Shown in pieces: positions 1 through 8,736 of a stretch of DNA of 64,000 nt. Origin of the DNA: JABSQH01 sp965230015 (GTDB taxonomy: Bacteria > Actinomycetota > Acidimicrobiia > Acidimicrobiales > Ilumatobacteraceae); the NCBI GenBank assembly GCA_965230015.1, contig CBDDKF010000003.1, positions 62,001 to 126,000 on the forward strand, read 5' to 3'. Position 1 is the stretch's first letter; every line of letters begins with the position of its first letter. Below the pieces are notes generated by a model. That model ran no database searches and was not told where the DNA came from. It saw only the letters and a program-made list of their open reading frames with translations. A program made the translations under genes and the position numbers.

Positions 1-1
1 G

Positions 2-139
2 GGCGGTGCGGTCGATGCATCGCTGGCCGAGTTGCTTCCGTCGCTGGTGGAGCAAGCAGCGACGAGTACGAGCATCGCTACTATGGCGGGTCTCGTCCAC
101 ATGTGGCGCGACCCTAGCCAGGGGGGGAGGAGGGACTAG
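2..139 (+). CDS. C-terminal end of an unidentified protein (partial)
   Basis: An open frame enters from the left edge and runs 45 codons to a TAG at 137-139. Composition (Ala/Leu-rich helix, then a polar tail) looks coding, but the fragment is too short to assign. The following 260 bases before the integrase hold no gene I can support. Confidence 0.3.
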   Translation, partial: GGAVDASLAELLPSLVEQAATSTSIATMAGLVHMWRDPSQGGRRD

Positions 140-398
140 CGAAGGCGCTGCCGCCACGCACCGGCACGGGTGCGCTCGTCGACGCTCTCGGAAACCGCTC
201 AGCGACGGCCGATCGAACTTGGGTTAGATAACCGACGATAGGCTCTACATATCGACGGTTATTGCTATGGTCTGTGCGTGCCCCAGCCGCCCACGCACCG
301 TAGGCGATGAGCGCTTTGCTGGTATCCGCCGACAACTGGTCGACGCCACCGTGGCAGACCCGGCAACCCGTCGTCCGCGACGTTGGCAATGAACCCGA

Positions 399-1502
399 GT
401 GACTAGCGATCACAGGACCGAGAAGCTCTCTCAGGGGGCTGAAGTGTCCGCACCCTTGGTACCGGACGAAGCGACTGCGCCGCTTAGAACGGCACACAGC
501 GCACGCGATTCGACCGAGTCTCGGCCAACTCCGGTGGAACTGCTCGATCACGCCCTCGACGCGCAGATCGTGCGTGACATCCGAGACTCGGCCGCGGAGA
601 ACACCTGGCGCGCATACCGGGCCGACTTGGTCGACTTCGGTGGATGGCTGCAGGGCACCGAAGACGAGTGGACTGACCCTGCCACGGTCGCTGACTACCT
701 CCGTGCTCTTGAGGCCGCTGGCGCCAAGTACGCGACGATCGAACGGCGTATCACGGCGATCGCGAAGGTCGTCGAGGTCCTCGTTGCTGTTGACCAGATG
801 GAGCCAACTGCCAGCCCGACGAAGCATCCGACGGTGACCATCGCGCTGCAAGCCATCCGGCGACGTCTCGGAACGGATCTCGAACAGGCCGCACCGCTCA
901 CCGGGGAGCGGATGATCCAGGTGCTGCTCGCGATCGACAAGACGACCCGCGCAGGTCGCCGCGACATTGCGCTGCTACTACTCGGCTGGTTCGGTGCGTT
1001 CCGTCGCTCCGAGCTCGCCGGCATCCGGCGTCGCCACCTGTCGATCGACGACCACGGCCTCGCAATCGAGCTTCCCCGTACGAAAGCGTCTCAGGAGAAC
1101 TCGGTCTGGGTGCCAGTCGCCCGCGCCGAAGGATCGAGGTGGTGCCCGGTGTCCGCGCTCGAGTTGTGGATCGAAGAGCTCGACCGGCAACCGGCATCCT
1201 CGGAGACGCTATGGGCATGGATCACGAAGGGCGATAACCACCGTCAGGGCTTGCCGGCAGTCGGAGGTGCCGCGATCGATGGCATCGTCAGGCGTCGCGC
1301 CGCCCAGTCTGGACTCGACGTCGCGGCCAGCGTGTCAGCGCACTCCCTCCGCTCCGGGTTCATCACCGAAGCGAAGAACCGCGGCATCGACGAAGCCGAC
1401 ATCATGCGCCACACACGGCTGAAGTCGCTGCAGATCATGCGTCGCTACGATCGAGTCGCCGGCTGGTGGAACCGCAACCCCACCGCGGCGATGACGCTCT
1501 AG
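399..1502 (+). CDS. Tyrosine recombinase / site-specific integrase
   Basis: A 367-residue protein with the layout of XerC/phage-type integrases. Residues about 55-145 form a SAM-like core-binding domain (RDSAAENTWRAYRADL onward) and 165-360 the catalytic domain. Catalytic residues seen: Arg202 in FGAFRRSEL, His315 and Arg318 in HSLRSG, His338, and nucleophile Tyr350 in IMRRYDR. Such enzymes cut and rejoin DNA by a 3'-phosphotyrosine link to integrate or excise elements. The GTG start fits; the first 50 residues are poorly conserved and the real start could be downstream. I see no IntI-specific insertion, so this is not an evident integron integrase. It stands at the left end of an accessory region with a cassette-like repeat (3.8-48.7 kb), but a link is inference. 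Confidence 0.9.
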   Translation: MTSDHRTEKLSQGAEVSAPLVPDEATAPLRTAHSARDSTESRPTPVELLDHALDAQIVRDIRDSAAENTWRAYRADLVDFGGWLQGTEDEWTDPATVADYLRALEAAGAKYATIERRITAIAKVVEVLVAVDQMEPTASPTKHPTVTIALQAIRRRLGTDLEQAAPLTGERMIQVLLAIDKTTRAGRRDIALLLLGWFGAFRRSELAGIRRRHLSIDDHGLAIELPRTKASQENSVWVPVARAEGSRWCPVSALELWIEELDRQPASSETLWAWITKGDNHRQGLPAVGGAAIDGIVRRRAAQSGLDVAASVSAHSLRSGFITEAKNRGIDEADIMRHTRLKSLQIMRRYDRVAGWWNRNPTAAMTL

Positions 1503-1531
1503 TGCGACGGTGGCGGCGAAGGGTGCCCGTC

Positions 1532-1578
1532 GGTTAACTTTGGTTTATATGAACCCGCCGAATAAACCGTTGTTAACC
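1532..1578. promoter_or_regulatory. 47-bp double inverted repeat ahead of the ATPase gene
   Basis: Two nested perfect 7-bp inverted repeats: GGTTAAC (1532-1538) with GTTAACC (1572-1578), and GGTTTAT (1542-1548) with ATAAACC (1562-1568). The arms have equal 3-nt gaps and a 13-nt centre, so the block is fully symmetric. It is AT-rich in GC-rich surroundings, lies between the integrase stop and the ATPase start, and ends 5 nt before the GTG at 1584. It could be an operator for a tetrameric regulator, a recombinase-binding site or an origin-like site; sequence alone cannot decide. Confidence 0.6.
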
Positions 1579-1583
1579 AAACA

Positions 1584-2774
1584 GTGAGCGCGGCACAGAA
1601 CCCGTTCACCCCGGGTTTCGGCACCTCGCCGCACGTGCTGGTCGGCCGAGAGCAGGTCTTGGCCGAGATCGGAAGGGCGTTCGGCGGTTCGATTGACCCT
1701 CATCGCGCGACATGGCTCCGCGGGCGTCGAGGCGCGGGCAAGACCGTTCTACTTAACGAGGTCCAAGACCTTGCCGCTGGCGCAGGGTGGGCCGTGATCC
1801 AAGAAGATGGTCAGAGCCCCGGTTCATTGTGGAAGCGGGTCGCGCAGCGGATCCAACGCGAGGTGATCGGCGCGCAGTCGCGTCGGGTTCGAAGCGGTGG
1901 CGTTTCGACGCCCCTCGGCGGAGTGTCGCTCGAACTGTCCGATCCCGAGCAGGTCGAAACGACGCTGCGCGACGTCATCAGCGCAGCCGTCGACGAACCC
2001 GACGCACCGAACGGGTTGCTCATCACGATCGACGAGATCCACACCGCGTCGCGCGACGAGGCGGGCTACGTCGGCAACGCCGCTCAGCACCTCGTCCGCC
2101 AGGACCGGCCGGTCGCACTGATCGTGGCCGGACTCCCTCAAGATCCTGATGACCGCGCAACGTTCCTCGGACGTTGCACGAAACCGGAACTCGAAGAACT
2201 CAGCGCCGACGCCGTCCGCCAAGGACTACTGGCCACCGCAGCCGACGCAGGAGGAAGCTGGACCGGGCGAGCGCTCGACCTCGCCGTCACAGCCTCGGCC
2301 GGCTACCCGTACATGATGCAGCTGATCGGCTACTGGTCGTGGGACCAAAGCGGCGACGGACGCATCGGCGTACAGAACGTCTTCGACGCTCTCCCACGCT
2401 GCGACCATGAACTGGCCGGCGCGATCAGCGGACTCGAGGTTCGGCTCACCCCCGTGCAATCGAAGTTTCTGCTGGCGATGTCCGTCGACGACGGCCCAAC
2501 CCGAACCCGCGACATCGCCCGCCGCCTCGAGCGCAGCCCGCAATATGTCAGCAAGTACCGCTTGCAGCTCATCAAGGCCGGCGTGATCGAGGACATCGCC
2601 CACGGGATTGTCGACTTCACAATCCCTGGACACAGAGCCCGAACGAGGGTGTCCGGAGTCCGTGCAGGACAACTGACCACCGACGGCAACCTGGTCACCG
2701 AGGAAGACACGCGCTTCGACGAGACGCACAGCTCCGGCCGCAGTGCCCACACCGATCGCGGACACGAGCGCTGA
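1584..2774 (+). CDS. AAA+ ATPase with C-terminal winged helix (Orc/Cdc6-like or archaeal-type ATPase)
   Basis: A 396-residue P-loop ATPase. It opens with PFTPGFGTSPHVLVGRE, typical of mobile-element ATPases that precede an ORC-type module. Walker A is GRRGAGKTV (residues about 47-55), Walker B LLITIDEIH (about 147-155). After the sensor regions, residues about 285-345 form a winged helix (TRTRDIARRLERSPQYVSKYR) suited to DNA binding. Its cellular role is unknown; relatives are annotated only as ATP-binding protein. The start lies directly after the palindrome at 1532-1578, suggesting autoregulation. It follows the integrase by 81 nt in the same direction, so the two may be one mobile-element module. 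Confidence 0.8.
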   Translation: MSAAQNPFTPGFGTSPHVLVGREQVLAEIGRAFGGSIDPHRATWLRGRRGAGKTVLLNEVQDLAAGAGWAVIQEDGQSPGSLWKRVAQRIQREVIGAQSRRVRSGGVSTPLGGVSLELSDPEQVETTLRDVISAAVDEPDAPNGLLITIDEIHTASRDEAGYVGNAAQHLVRQDRPVALIVAGLPQDPDDRATFLGRCTKPELEELSADAVRQGLLATAADAGGSWTGRALDLAVTASAGYPYMMQLIGYWSWDQSGDGRIGVQNVFDALPRCDHELAGAISGLEVRLTPVQSKFLLAMSVDDGPTRTRDIARRLERSPQYVSKYRLQLIKAGVIEDIAHGIVDFTIPGHRARTRVSGVRAGQLTTDGNLVTEEDTRFDETHSSGRSAHTDRGHER

Positions 2775-2888
2775 CCGAAGTCGGCACATCAGCCTGGACG
2801 AGATCGCGCGGGTTCAACCTCAACGCCGGATAGCCGCCGTGTGTGGCCGCGCCCGTACCACCTACGCGGGATGGCGTTCATCAGCGCA

Positions 2889-3031
2889 CTCTCGCTACTC
2901 CAACTGCCAGCAGCAGCACTCTCAACTTGGTACACGACACTAGACACCCTCACCTGGGTCGACACCAACAACACGCTCCACGACCACACCATCACAAAAT
3001 CGACGGCACCTTCACCTGGGCGCGGCGATGA
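2889..3031 (+). pseudogene. C-terminal remnant of a sigma-partner membrane protein (paralogue of 4682-5839)
   Basis: Translation gives LSLLQLPAAALSTWYTT, TLTWVDTNNTL and, after a frame change near 2999, DGTFTWARR and stop. This matches the last about 47 residues of the protein at 4682-5839 (LSVLQLPAPAQSAWYTT, SLTWIDNKNTL, SAYSWARR). Nothing upstream belongs to it: the preceding bases are the end of the ATPase gene and about 100 nt of unassigned sequence. It is the truncated, frameshifted 3' end of a related gene. Confidence 0.75.
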
Positions 3032-3130
3032 CCCGACCTGCCCGCGGCAACGGACAGGTTCGACGAGCGCGCGAGGCTCAACGCAATGGATGATCCTGCG
3101 CTGTGTCGATCAATCGAGGAGGACACCGAC

Positions 3131-3289
3131 ATGAGCGCAACTACTTTCGATGGATCGAACGAACAGCCCGTGCCCCACTGCTCTGGCTGGACCGTGAGAG
3201 ATCTCGTCGCCCATCACGGCGGTGTGCTGCGGTGGGCCGAGGCCACGGTTCGAACGAACACCCCGGCGCGCACCGACACCGGGCGGTGA
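3131..3289 (+). pseudogene. N-terminal fragment of a DinB-like mycothiol-dependent maleylpyruvate isomerase family protein
   Basis: A strong ribosome-binding site (GAGGAG, 8 nt upstream) precedes an ATG. The 52-residue product has VPHCSGWTVRDLVAHHGG, close to the signature VPxCPGWTVRDLVAHLGG of actinobacterial maleylpyruvate-isomerase/DinB-like proteins; His in AHHGG is a metal-ligand position. Relatives are typically 200 or more residues. This frame stops after the first helices, and a short continuation may exist in another frame (about 3288-3393). I read it as a truncated, frameshifted gene. Confidence 0.6.
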
Positions 3290-3395
3290 GCGCATGGAGA
3301 CTGAAGCGAAACCGCCGGACCTAGGAGCGCGGTTCACCGCCGGCTACGGCAACGTCGATCCAGATCGACGAGCAGGGCTTGATTGCCTTCACTAG

Positions 3396-3679
3396 CTACG
3401 CGTGCGCGTCGCCGTTCGTCGACTCTTCAAGTGCACCGGACGAACGCTGTCGATGGTCGGCGCGACCACGCCATGCCGACCGTATGAGCGGGATCTGCAC
3501 CACACCGACGACGAGAGCGACAAGAGCGATAGCGAGCCGTCCGTCCACCACCGAACGAATGGCGAATCCACCGAACGAATGGCGAATCCAATCGAGATGA
3601 CACCGACGTAACCTGCGGCGAGAACGCCTGTGAGACTGAGTATGCGATCTAACCTGCTACTTCGCGAGCGCTGAGCCAT
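3396..3679 (-). pseudogene. Small two-helix membrane protein broken by a 20-bp tandem duplication
   Basis: From ATG at 3679 the frame reads 37 residues with one hydrophobic helix (ILSLTGVLAAGYVGVISIGF) and then enters a 20-bp tandem repeat (3550-3569 and 3570-3589). Removing one copy by eye restores an 87-residue frame ending at 3396, with a second coherent helix (LAIALVALVVGVVQIPLI) and a charged C-terminus. With both copies the frame shifts after residue 37 and loses helix two. The gene therefore appears freshly inactivated, or possibly phase-variable. Family not recognised. Confidence 0.65.
3550..3589. repeat. 20-bp perfect tandem duplication
   Basis: ACCGAACGAATGGCGAATCC occurs twice head to tail. 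Its length is not a multiple of three and it lies inside the small membrane-protein frame at 3396-3679, which it disrupts. Confidence 0.95.
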
Positions 3680-4056
3680 GAGTCACCAGCCCCACCGGAG
3701 CGATCGGATGTCTCCGCAGCGAAGCTGTTCGACCCCGTTGCGCATCTGGGTTGAAGTCGCCACCGATCGAATACTGCCATCTCCAAGCTAAGTTCCGGTA
3801 GGCCATCCCTGATGCAGTTCCCGCGCTGTCTGCCGAACGCCGATGTGCCGTCCCGAGCGCGGTGTGCGGTGGTCCCGGTTCGGTCGATATCGAGTGGCAC
3901 GGCTCGGATCACCCGCTGCAGTCTGAGCAGCCAGCCGACCGAACGACCGTTCTTGAGGGCTCGGAGGCGAGCGCCGCTGTCTGATCGCTGTCTGAGCCGG
4001 CCGTGGAATGACTGATGGTGCGGTGCCCGATACAACGTAATCAGCAGATCTTCCAT
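3649..4056 (-). pseudogene. Degraded paralogue of the LolA-like protein at 24059-25213
   Basis: The first about 45 residues (MEDLLITLYRAP, SFHGRLRQRS, ARLRALK) match VEDLLIELYRAP, AFHGVLRQRT, ARLRALK of the intact protein encoded at 24059-25213. After that, homology shows only as scattered traces in several frames and the frame ends at 135 residues instead of about 384. A GTGCCG site lies inside it (3818-3862), so the remnant may be two DNA pieces joined at that site. Confidence 0.65.
3818..3862 (+). repeat. GTGCCG site (27-nt spacing)
   Basis: TTCCC box at 3818, GTGCCG at 3845, then TCCCGAGCGCGG. This is the leftmost recognisable member of the dispersed repeat family. Confidence 0.55.
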
Positions 4057-4236
4057 CTGGTCATGGTGACCGATGTGATCTGGCTGTTGTTGAGCGATCT
4101 CCTCTACAGCGACGCCGTTGCGCTAGCAGCGTGACGTCTCGTACAAGGGCACGTTGCATCGATCGGGATTTTCGCCTCGGGTTGTGGCGCGAGTGGGTCG
4201 CTCGGTGCTTTCAGTGTGTGTGAGGGGTCGTGGCTT

Positions 4237-4695
4237 GTGAGCGAGGCGCACACGTTCGAGGAGTTCGCCGTGGTGGCTGAACCGCGACTTCGGCGGGCCC
4301 TGTTGGGAGCAGTAGGAGCTGACCGTGTCGGTGATGCGGTGGCCGAGGCGCTGGCCTACGGCTTCGAGCATTGGGATGCGGTGGCGGTGATGGACAATCC
4401 GGTTGGCTATCTGTATCGCGTCGGACGGTCCAGAGTTCGTCCGCCGCGCCGGCCACGCGTGTTTCGCCGAATCCCAGATCAGTTGCCCGATGTCGAACCG
4501 GGGTTGATCGATGCGCTGCAGGCGTTACCGGAATCGCAGCGAACTGCGGTGTGGTTGGCGCACGGTTGTGGGTGGACACATGGAGAGATCGCCGACGCCG
4601 TCGGTGTTGCTCCTTCGACGATCGCCACCCATGTGAGTCGGGCATTGAGTCGGCTGCGTGCCGTGCTAGGAGCGTCCAGCGATGCTGAGTGTTGA
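4237..4695 (+). CDS. ECF-like RNA polymerase sigma factor (pair P1)
   Basis: About 152 residues. Region 2 includes EALAYGFEHWDAV and NPVGYLYRVG; region 4 is an HTH (GWTHGEIADAVGVAPSTIATHVSRALSRLR). GTG at 4237 is chosen because GAGGGG lies 9 nt upstream; an earlier GTG at 4216 has none. The stop overlaps the next gene by 14 nt, implying translational coupling. It shares the WEHWD/NPVGYLYRVG signature with the sigma factors at 12365, 14152 and 47923, so these four form one subgroup. It presumably directs RNA polymerase to a small regulon, perhaps its own operon, under control of the membrane partner. Confidence 0.85.
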   Translation: MSEAHTFEEFAVVAEPRLRRALLGAVGADRVGDAVAEALAYGFEHWDAVAVMDNPVGYLYRVGRSRVRPPRRPRVFRRIPDQLPDVEPGLIDALQALPESQRTAVWLAHGCGWTHGEIADAVGVAPSTIATHVSRALSRLRAVLGASSDAEC

Positions 4696-5839
4696 AGATC
4701 AGCTCGAACGAGTCGCCACAGCGGCGTTCGATCAAACCACACCAGTGACCTGGGGCCGCCCAGACACAACTGGACCGTCTCCACGGCGGCCGCGACGAGG
4801 ATGGATACTCGCCGCTGCTGCGGCCACGGTCGCGGTGGTCGTCGGTGGTCTCGTGGCGGTCGTACGGAGCGAGGAGTCGCCGACCGAGCCCGTCACGACG
4901 ACTGCCACCCTGACGCAGGCGTCAGTTCCGGCGTCGGTGCCCGCAACCACACCGGCCACCGAAGTCACACGACCGTCACCGCCCACGGTCACCTCGTTCC
5001 TGCCGACGCCGACGGTGAGCATCCCGCTCGAACTTGGCGACGGAACACCCCTTGTGGCTGTCACCGCACACGGTGACGCCGTCGTCTTCGACCGAGATAC
5101 CCGGCCGGTTGTCGTCTACGACGCCGATGGCTCAGCACCGATCCCCGGTGAGCAACCAGCCGACCGACCCGAGCAGGTCGCCATCACCTCCGACGGGACA
5201 GCTGCCTTTATCGGACTGTGCTGTGACACGTCTGGAGGGACGATCGTCGCCACGCACCTGCCGACCGGAAACGGCGAGTCGTTCCCTGGGCGCACGCCGA
5301 CGCTCAACCTCACCTCCACCCACCTGGCGTACCAACTCGACGGTGCAGTCGCGGTGCGGAGCCTGACGACCGAGCGTGTCGACACCATCGAGATTCGATA
5401 CGGCGTCACCGACTTTGATGTCGAGGTCCACGACTTCGTGTGGATCGGCGATGGTCAGCTGTTGGTGCTCGGACAGGTGCCAAACGCGTGGACACGCACC
5501 GTGGTCAACGTCACCGACGATGCGTTGGAACCCGAAACAACCTTCCCGTTCGCGATGACACGCGAGTTCCCAGAACTCCGATTCGCCGGAACCGCAGTGG
5601 AAGGCGAGATCGCCGTCCACGACGTCGGCACCGACCGCATCCTCAGCGCCCCGCTTGACGACTACGGAAACATCAACGGCGGCGGCCGGGGCAGCTCGCT
5701 CTCGGTACTGCAACTACCAGCACCGGCACAATCAGCCTGGTACACGACACCCGACTCACTCACCTGGATCGACAACAAGAACACGCTGCGCTCCCAAACG
5801 GTCACCTTCGACAGCGCCTACAGCTGGGCACGCCGATAA
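4682..5839 (+). CDS. Single-pass membrane protein partnered with sigma factor P1 (possible anti-sigma/sensor)
   Basis: 385 residues: a 40-residue cytosolic tail, a membrane helix (about 41-61, WILAAAAATVAVVVGGLVAVV), a Thr/Pro/Val-rich linker to about 110, then an outer domain. The outer domain has repeating beta-strand patterns (HGDAVVFDRDTRPVVVYDADG, FVWIGDGQLLVLG), suggestive of a beta-propeller but unproven. No zinc-binding anti-sigma motif (HxxxCxxC) is present. Overlap with the sigma gene and the layout shared with five other partners here suggest it senses something outside and controls the sigma factor. A broken copy of its C-terminus lies at 2889-3031. The following 270 nt hold no gene I can support. 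Confidence 0.75.
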   Translation: MLSVEDQLERVATAAFDQTTPVTWGRPDTTGPSPRRPRRGWILAAAAATVAVVVGGLVAVVRSEESPTEPVTTTATLTQASVPASVPATTPATEVTRPSPPTVTSFLPTPTVSIPLELGDGTPLVAVTAHGDAVVFDRDTRPVVVYDADGSAPIPGEQPADRPEQVAITSDGTAAFIGLCCDTSGGTIVATHLPTGNGESFPGRTPTLNLTSTHLAYQLDGAVAVRSLTTERVDTIEIRYGVTDFDVEVHDFVWIGDGQLLVLGQVPNAWTRTVVNVTDDALEPETTFPFAMTREFPELRFAGTAVEGEIAVHDVGTDRILSAPLDDYGNINGGGRGSSLSVLQLPAPAQSAWYTTPDSLTWIDNKNTLRSQTVTFDSAYSWARR

Positions 5840-6109
5840 CCGCTACGAGAGGTGACCGTCCTGCGACACCACACCATCACACACGCAACACCCAACCAAA
5901 GTGTTGCAACCCACCGACGACCCGCACGGCCACATGACCGGGAAAGCCGAAACCCGAAGCTGTCCACGACGTGGATCACCGCCCCGCTCGTAGCGCCTCG
6001 CGTGGGCACCGTTCCATTGACGGTTCAATCGGAGGCCCGGCAGTGACCGCTCGCCACCTGCCCGGGGCCCCACTGGCGCCATGCAAGTTAGCGAAATCTC
6101 CCGGTCCTC

Positions 6110-6763
6110 GTGTCTCGGCTGATGCGTGACCGGTCACGATCGCGTGCCGCGCTCGTCGCGTCGGTCACACTGCTGGTCGCAGCGGGCTGTGCTGACGACG
6201 ATGCCGACCCACTCGAGAGTGTTTCGGTCGTCGACGTTGACTTCGTCGGTGTGCTCGAAAGCGTCGAACGATCCGAGTGGACGATCACCAAAGGCGGTGG
6301 ACCACGACGCGAGGGCGCAACGCCCGGTGGCCCGTTCACCGACGTCCGCGTCGGACCCGGCACGTTGCAACTCACAGATGGAACAATCGTCGATGTCGCC
6401 GCCGACACACCCGGACCGGTCTACTGCGAACTCCTCGGCCACTATCAACTCGCCGACCACAGCTGCATCGTCATCGGGGCCTTCAAACCAGGAACAACGA
6501 CCGCTGAGTGGCTCGCTATCCAATTCGGCCGAACCCTCGACGGGATCGACAACGTCGTCCCGATGACGGTGGTCGATGGGCTCGCCTACCTCAGCGCCGG
6601 CGTGGACGCCGTGTTCAAAATGCAGGTCGACGAAACCGTCAACAACGTCGGCTGCAACCCCGGCACGGTGTCGGACGAGGGGCTCGTCGAAGACGGCTTC
6701 TACTACGGAGCGATCGGCGCCGACGACCAAATCACCGACATCTGGTGCGTCGGAAGGGAATGA
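6110..6763 (+). CDS. Secreted lipoprotein, paralogue of 26800-27468
   Basis: 217 residues with a lipoprotein signal (Arg-rich start, hydrophobic stretch, lipobox LVAAGC at about 21-26), so probably anchored outside the membrane. The body resembles the product of 26800-27468 at well over half of positions (VSVVDVDFVGVLESVERSEW, VRVGPGTLQL, FYYGAIG); both contain four Cys after the lipobox that could pair. No family recognised. GTG at 6110 or ATG at 6122 could be the start. It lies downstream of sigma pair P1 in the same direction. Confidence 0.75.
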   Translation: MSRLMRDRSRSRAALVASVTLLVAAGCADDDADPLESVSVVDVDFVGVLESVERSEWTITKGGGPRREGATPGGPFTDVRVGPGTLQLTDGTIVDVAADTPGPVYCELLGHYQLADHSCIVIGAFKPGTTTAEWLAIQFGRTLDGIDNVVPMTVVDGLAYLSAGVDAVFKMQVDETVNNVGCNPGTVSDEGLVEDGFYYGAIGADDQITDIWCVGRE

Positions 6764-6969
6764 CCACAAACACCCCCGCAACACCTCGCTCGATCCCAAT
6801 GCCCGTTGAGGGCGCGAGGACGAGGCCCCACCCGACCTGCGCGCACATGTCGAGCATTCAGACCACGCCGGACGTGCCCATCAGGCGCGCCCTTGAGGCG
6901 AGTTCGTGCCCGAGCCGATGTGGAGTACGAGAGACCGCTTGAGCGACTCCTGAAGTTGTCGGTGGGCGT

Positions 6970-7488
6970 TCAATCGAGATCGAGTGTCATCCACACTCTG
7001 TGCTCCCAGTCAACGCCGTTGCGGAGCTGCGTTTCAGCTGCCTCGTGCATCCATTCGGTCCATTCCTCGAGCGGCACGACCTCGAACCCGAAGCGGCGGT
7101 ACCAGGGTTCGTTCCAAGGAACGTTGTTCTGGGTTGCGAGTGCGACGGACCGGTACCTGGACACCGCGGCGTGGTGGAGCACTGTTTCGACGAGGAGCCG
7201 GCCAATGCACTGGCCGCCGAACTTGGTGAGCACGCTGACCTGGGCGATGCCAAGAACCGTTGGATCGCTTTCGCTATGCCAGGCAATGAAGCCGACCGGC
7301 GTCTCGTCGACGGCTGCGACGAGGAGTCGACCGTCATTGGCGTATCGGGTGGCGACCTCGTCCGGTATCCCGGACGTAGCGGCGGTTGCCTCGTAGCCGA
7401 TATCGCGATAGCGCGAATCCGCCTCGACCTCGATGTCTGCAAGCAGCGCGGTCTCATTGGCGGTTGGTGCACGAACGACCGGGCTCAC
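6970..7488 (-). CDS. GNAT-family N-acetyltransferase
   Basis: 172 residues from GTG at 7488 (VSPVVRAPTANETALLADIE); a longer reading to 7572 has a low-complexity leader and is less likely. GNAT core: LLVAAVDETPVGFIAW (beta 2-4), VSVLTKFGGQCIGRLLVETVL (acetyl-CoA loop in degenerate QxxGxG/A form) and NVPWNEPWYRRFGFEVVP (late helix and strand). Members move an acetyl group from acetyl-CoA to an amine; the substrate cannot be told. It converges with the lipoprotein gene at 6110. Confidence 0.8.
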   Translation of the reverse strand: MSPVVRAPTANETALLADIEVEADSRYRDIGYEATAATSGIPDEVATRYANDGRLLVAAVDETPVGFIAWHSESDPTVLGIAQVSVLTKFGGQCIGRLLVETVLHHAAVSRYRSVALATQNNVPWNEPWYRRFGFEVVPLEEWTEWMHEAAETQLRNGVDWEHRVWMTLDLD

Positions 7489-7701
7489 GACACAGACATC
7501 TTGGCCCGACAGTCCACTGGAAGCGCTGCGAGGCTTGGGGAGCCTGGAACCGCCCTGCCGGGAGTCCGGCACAGGTGGTGACTGCCCCCGGGCAGTGCGA
7601 GCTTCGCGGATGCTTGTGCGGCGTTCGGTGTTCGGTTGTGCCTCGTCGCTCGGGTAGGTGCCGGTTCTGAAGGGTCGTCGAAGGATCTGAGGGACGTATC
7701 G

Positions 7702-8115
7702 CTATGCACCGCGATGTCTTTCGGATCGTCGGCGTCCAATGATGCGGCGCCTGTCGAGGATCACGATCCCCGCGGCGACGGGGACACCGACGAACCAACC
7801 CAACAGAAACACCAACGCCGACGTCGATGAGTCATTCGAAGAGAACAGCCACCACATCACGACCATCGCCAACGCGAAACTCGACGCCACAATCGCGTTT
7901 GCGACGCGCGTGAGACGAGCCGCAGCGACTATCAAGACCGCTGGGCCCACGCTGAGTAGCGCCGGTCGAAGCCCGGCTGTCAACGGGTTTGCGTCGGCCC
8001 ACTCATCGGTTGTCCACGTCCACATGCTCCCAATCGAGGAGCCAACGACGGCGGAGCCGCCGTAGAGCAATGCCCGACTGACATAGGACTGCACCGCGTT
8101 GCAGTGGTCGATCAT
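7702..8115 (-). CDS. Integral membrane protein, about four helices, unknown family
   Basis: About 137 residues from ATG 8115 (MIDHCNAVQSYVSRALLYGG). Hydrophobic segments: ALLYGGSAVVGSSIGSMW, LRPALLSVGPAVLIVAAARL, AIVASSFALAMVVMWWLF and ALVFLLGWFVGVPVAAGIVIL, ending in an Arg-rich tail that probably lies in the cytoplasm. ATG at 8130 is an alternative start. Not recognised. The 130 nt between its 3' end and the GNAT gene look non-coding. Confidence 0.6.
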   Translation of the reverse strand: MIDHCNAVQSYVSRALLYGGSAVVGSSIGSMWTWTTDEWADANPLTAGLRPALLSVGPAVLIVAAARLTRVANAIVASSFALAMVVMWWLFSSNDSSTSALVFLLGWFVGVPVAAGIVILDRRRIIGRRRSERHRGA

Positions 8116-8736
8116 TCCGAGACCGCCCATCTGCTGGGCGGCAGCTTCAGCCCACGGCCATCCCCGAGTGAGGTCTGACGACTGGGTCGAGCGACCGCCC
8201 GTGCGTGATATCCGTCGGTACGCCAAGTCCTCGCGGTGTCATTCTGCCCATTGGTCTCCGCCGCCTTCTCCGATGACGGTGTCAACCCTGCAACCGCCGG
8301 GTCGTTGAGTACCGATACGTGTGACTGCGTGTCGGCTGCCGCCTGAGTCCACAGGTCTACTTGTGTCATGTCGGCGCACGACATCAGCGGCGATGCGACC
8401 GCCACGAGCGCGTTGTCGACCCGCCCCGATCGGATGAGCGAACGCTCAAGTGTGACGCTGATTCCAGACACGCCGCCAGGATGCAGTTGCGCGGAGTCCG
8501 GCGTCCATCGGGAACATCCCCTACCTCGGCGTGGGGACGGCGCGGTGCTTGGCTACACGAGCGGCACGCACGGGCTCCCAGGAGATCGCGCTCCCGAGAG
8601 TGACTGGCCGCCGACGCAACGCGCTTCGCTGCCGTCACACGCAACGAAGACGTGAGACTTGAGCACGACAGAACCTAACGCCGGAAGACTCTCTCGGCCG
8701 CGCCCGGGGTATCGATGTGGCGCCTACGGTTGAGTG
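8116..8736. other. 620-bp stretch without a supported gene
   Basis: Open frames here (for example 8112-8471 minus and 8361-8655 plus) are of the size chance gives in GC-rich DNA and show no recognisable motif or ribosome-binding site. The stretch may hold decayed genes. I see no clear GTGCCG site. Confidence 0.5.

Noticed and set aside
399..1502. Integron integrase IntI
   Set aside because: The recombinase motifs are general; I could not see the extra IntI segment, and no attI-like site with adjacent sites is evident next to it.
8112..8655. Overlapping open frames on both strands
   Set aside because: No ribosome-binding site, no motif, lengths expected by chance in this composition.
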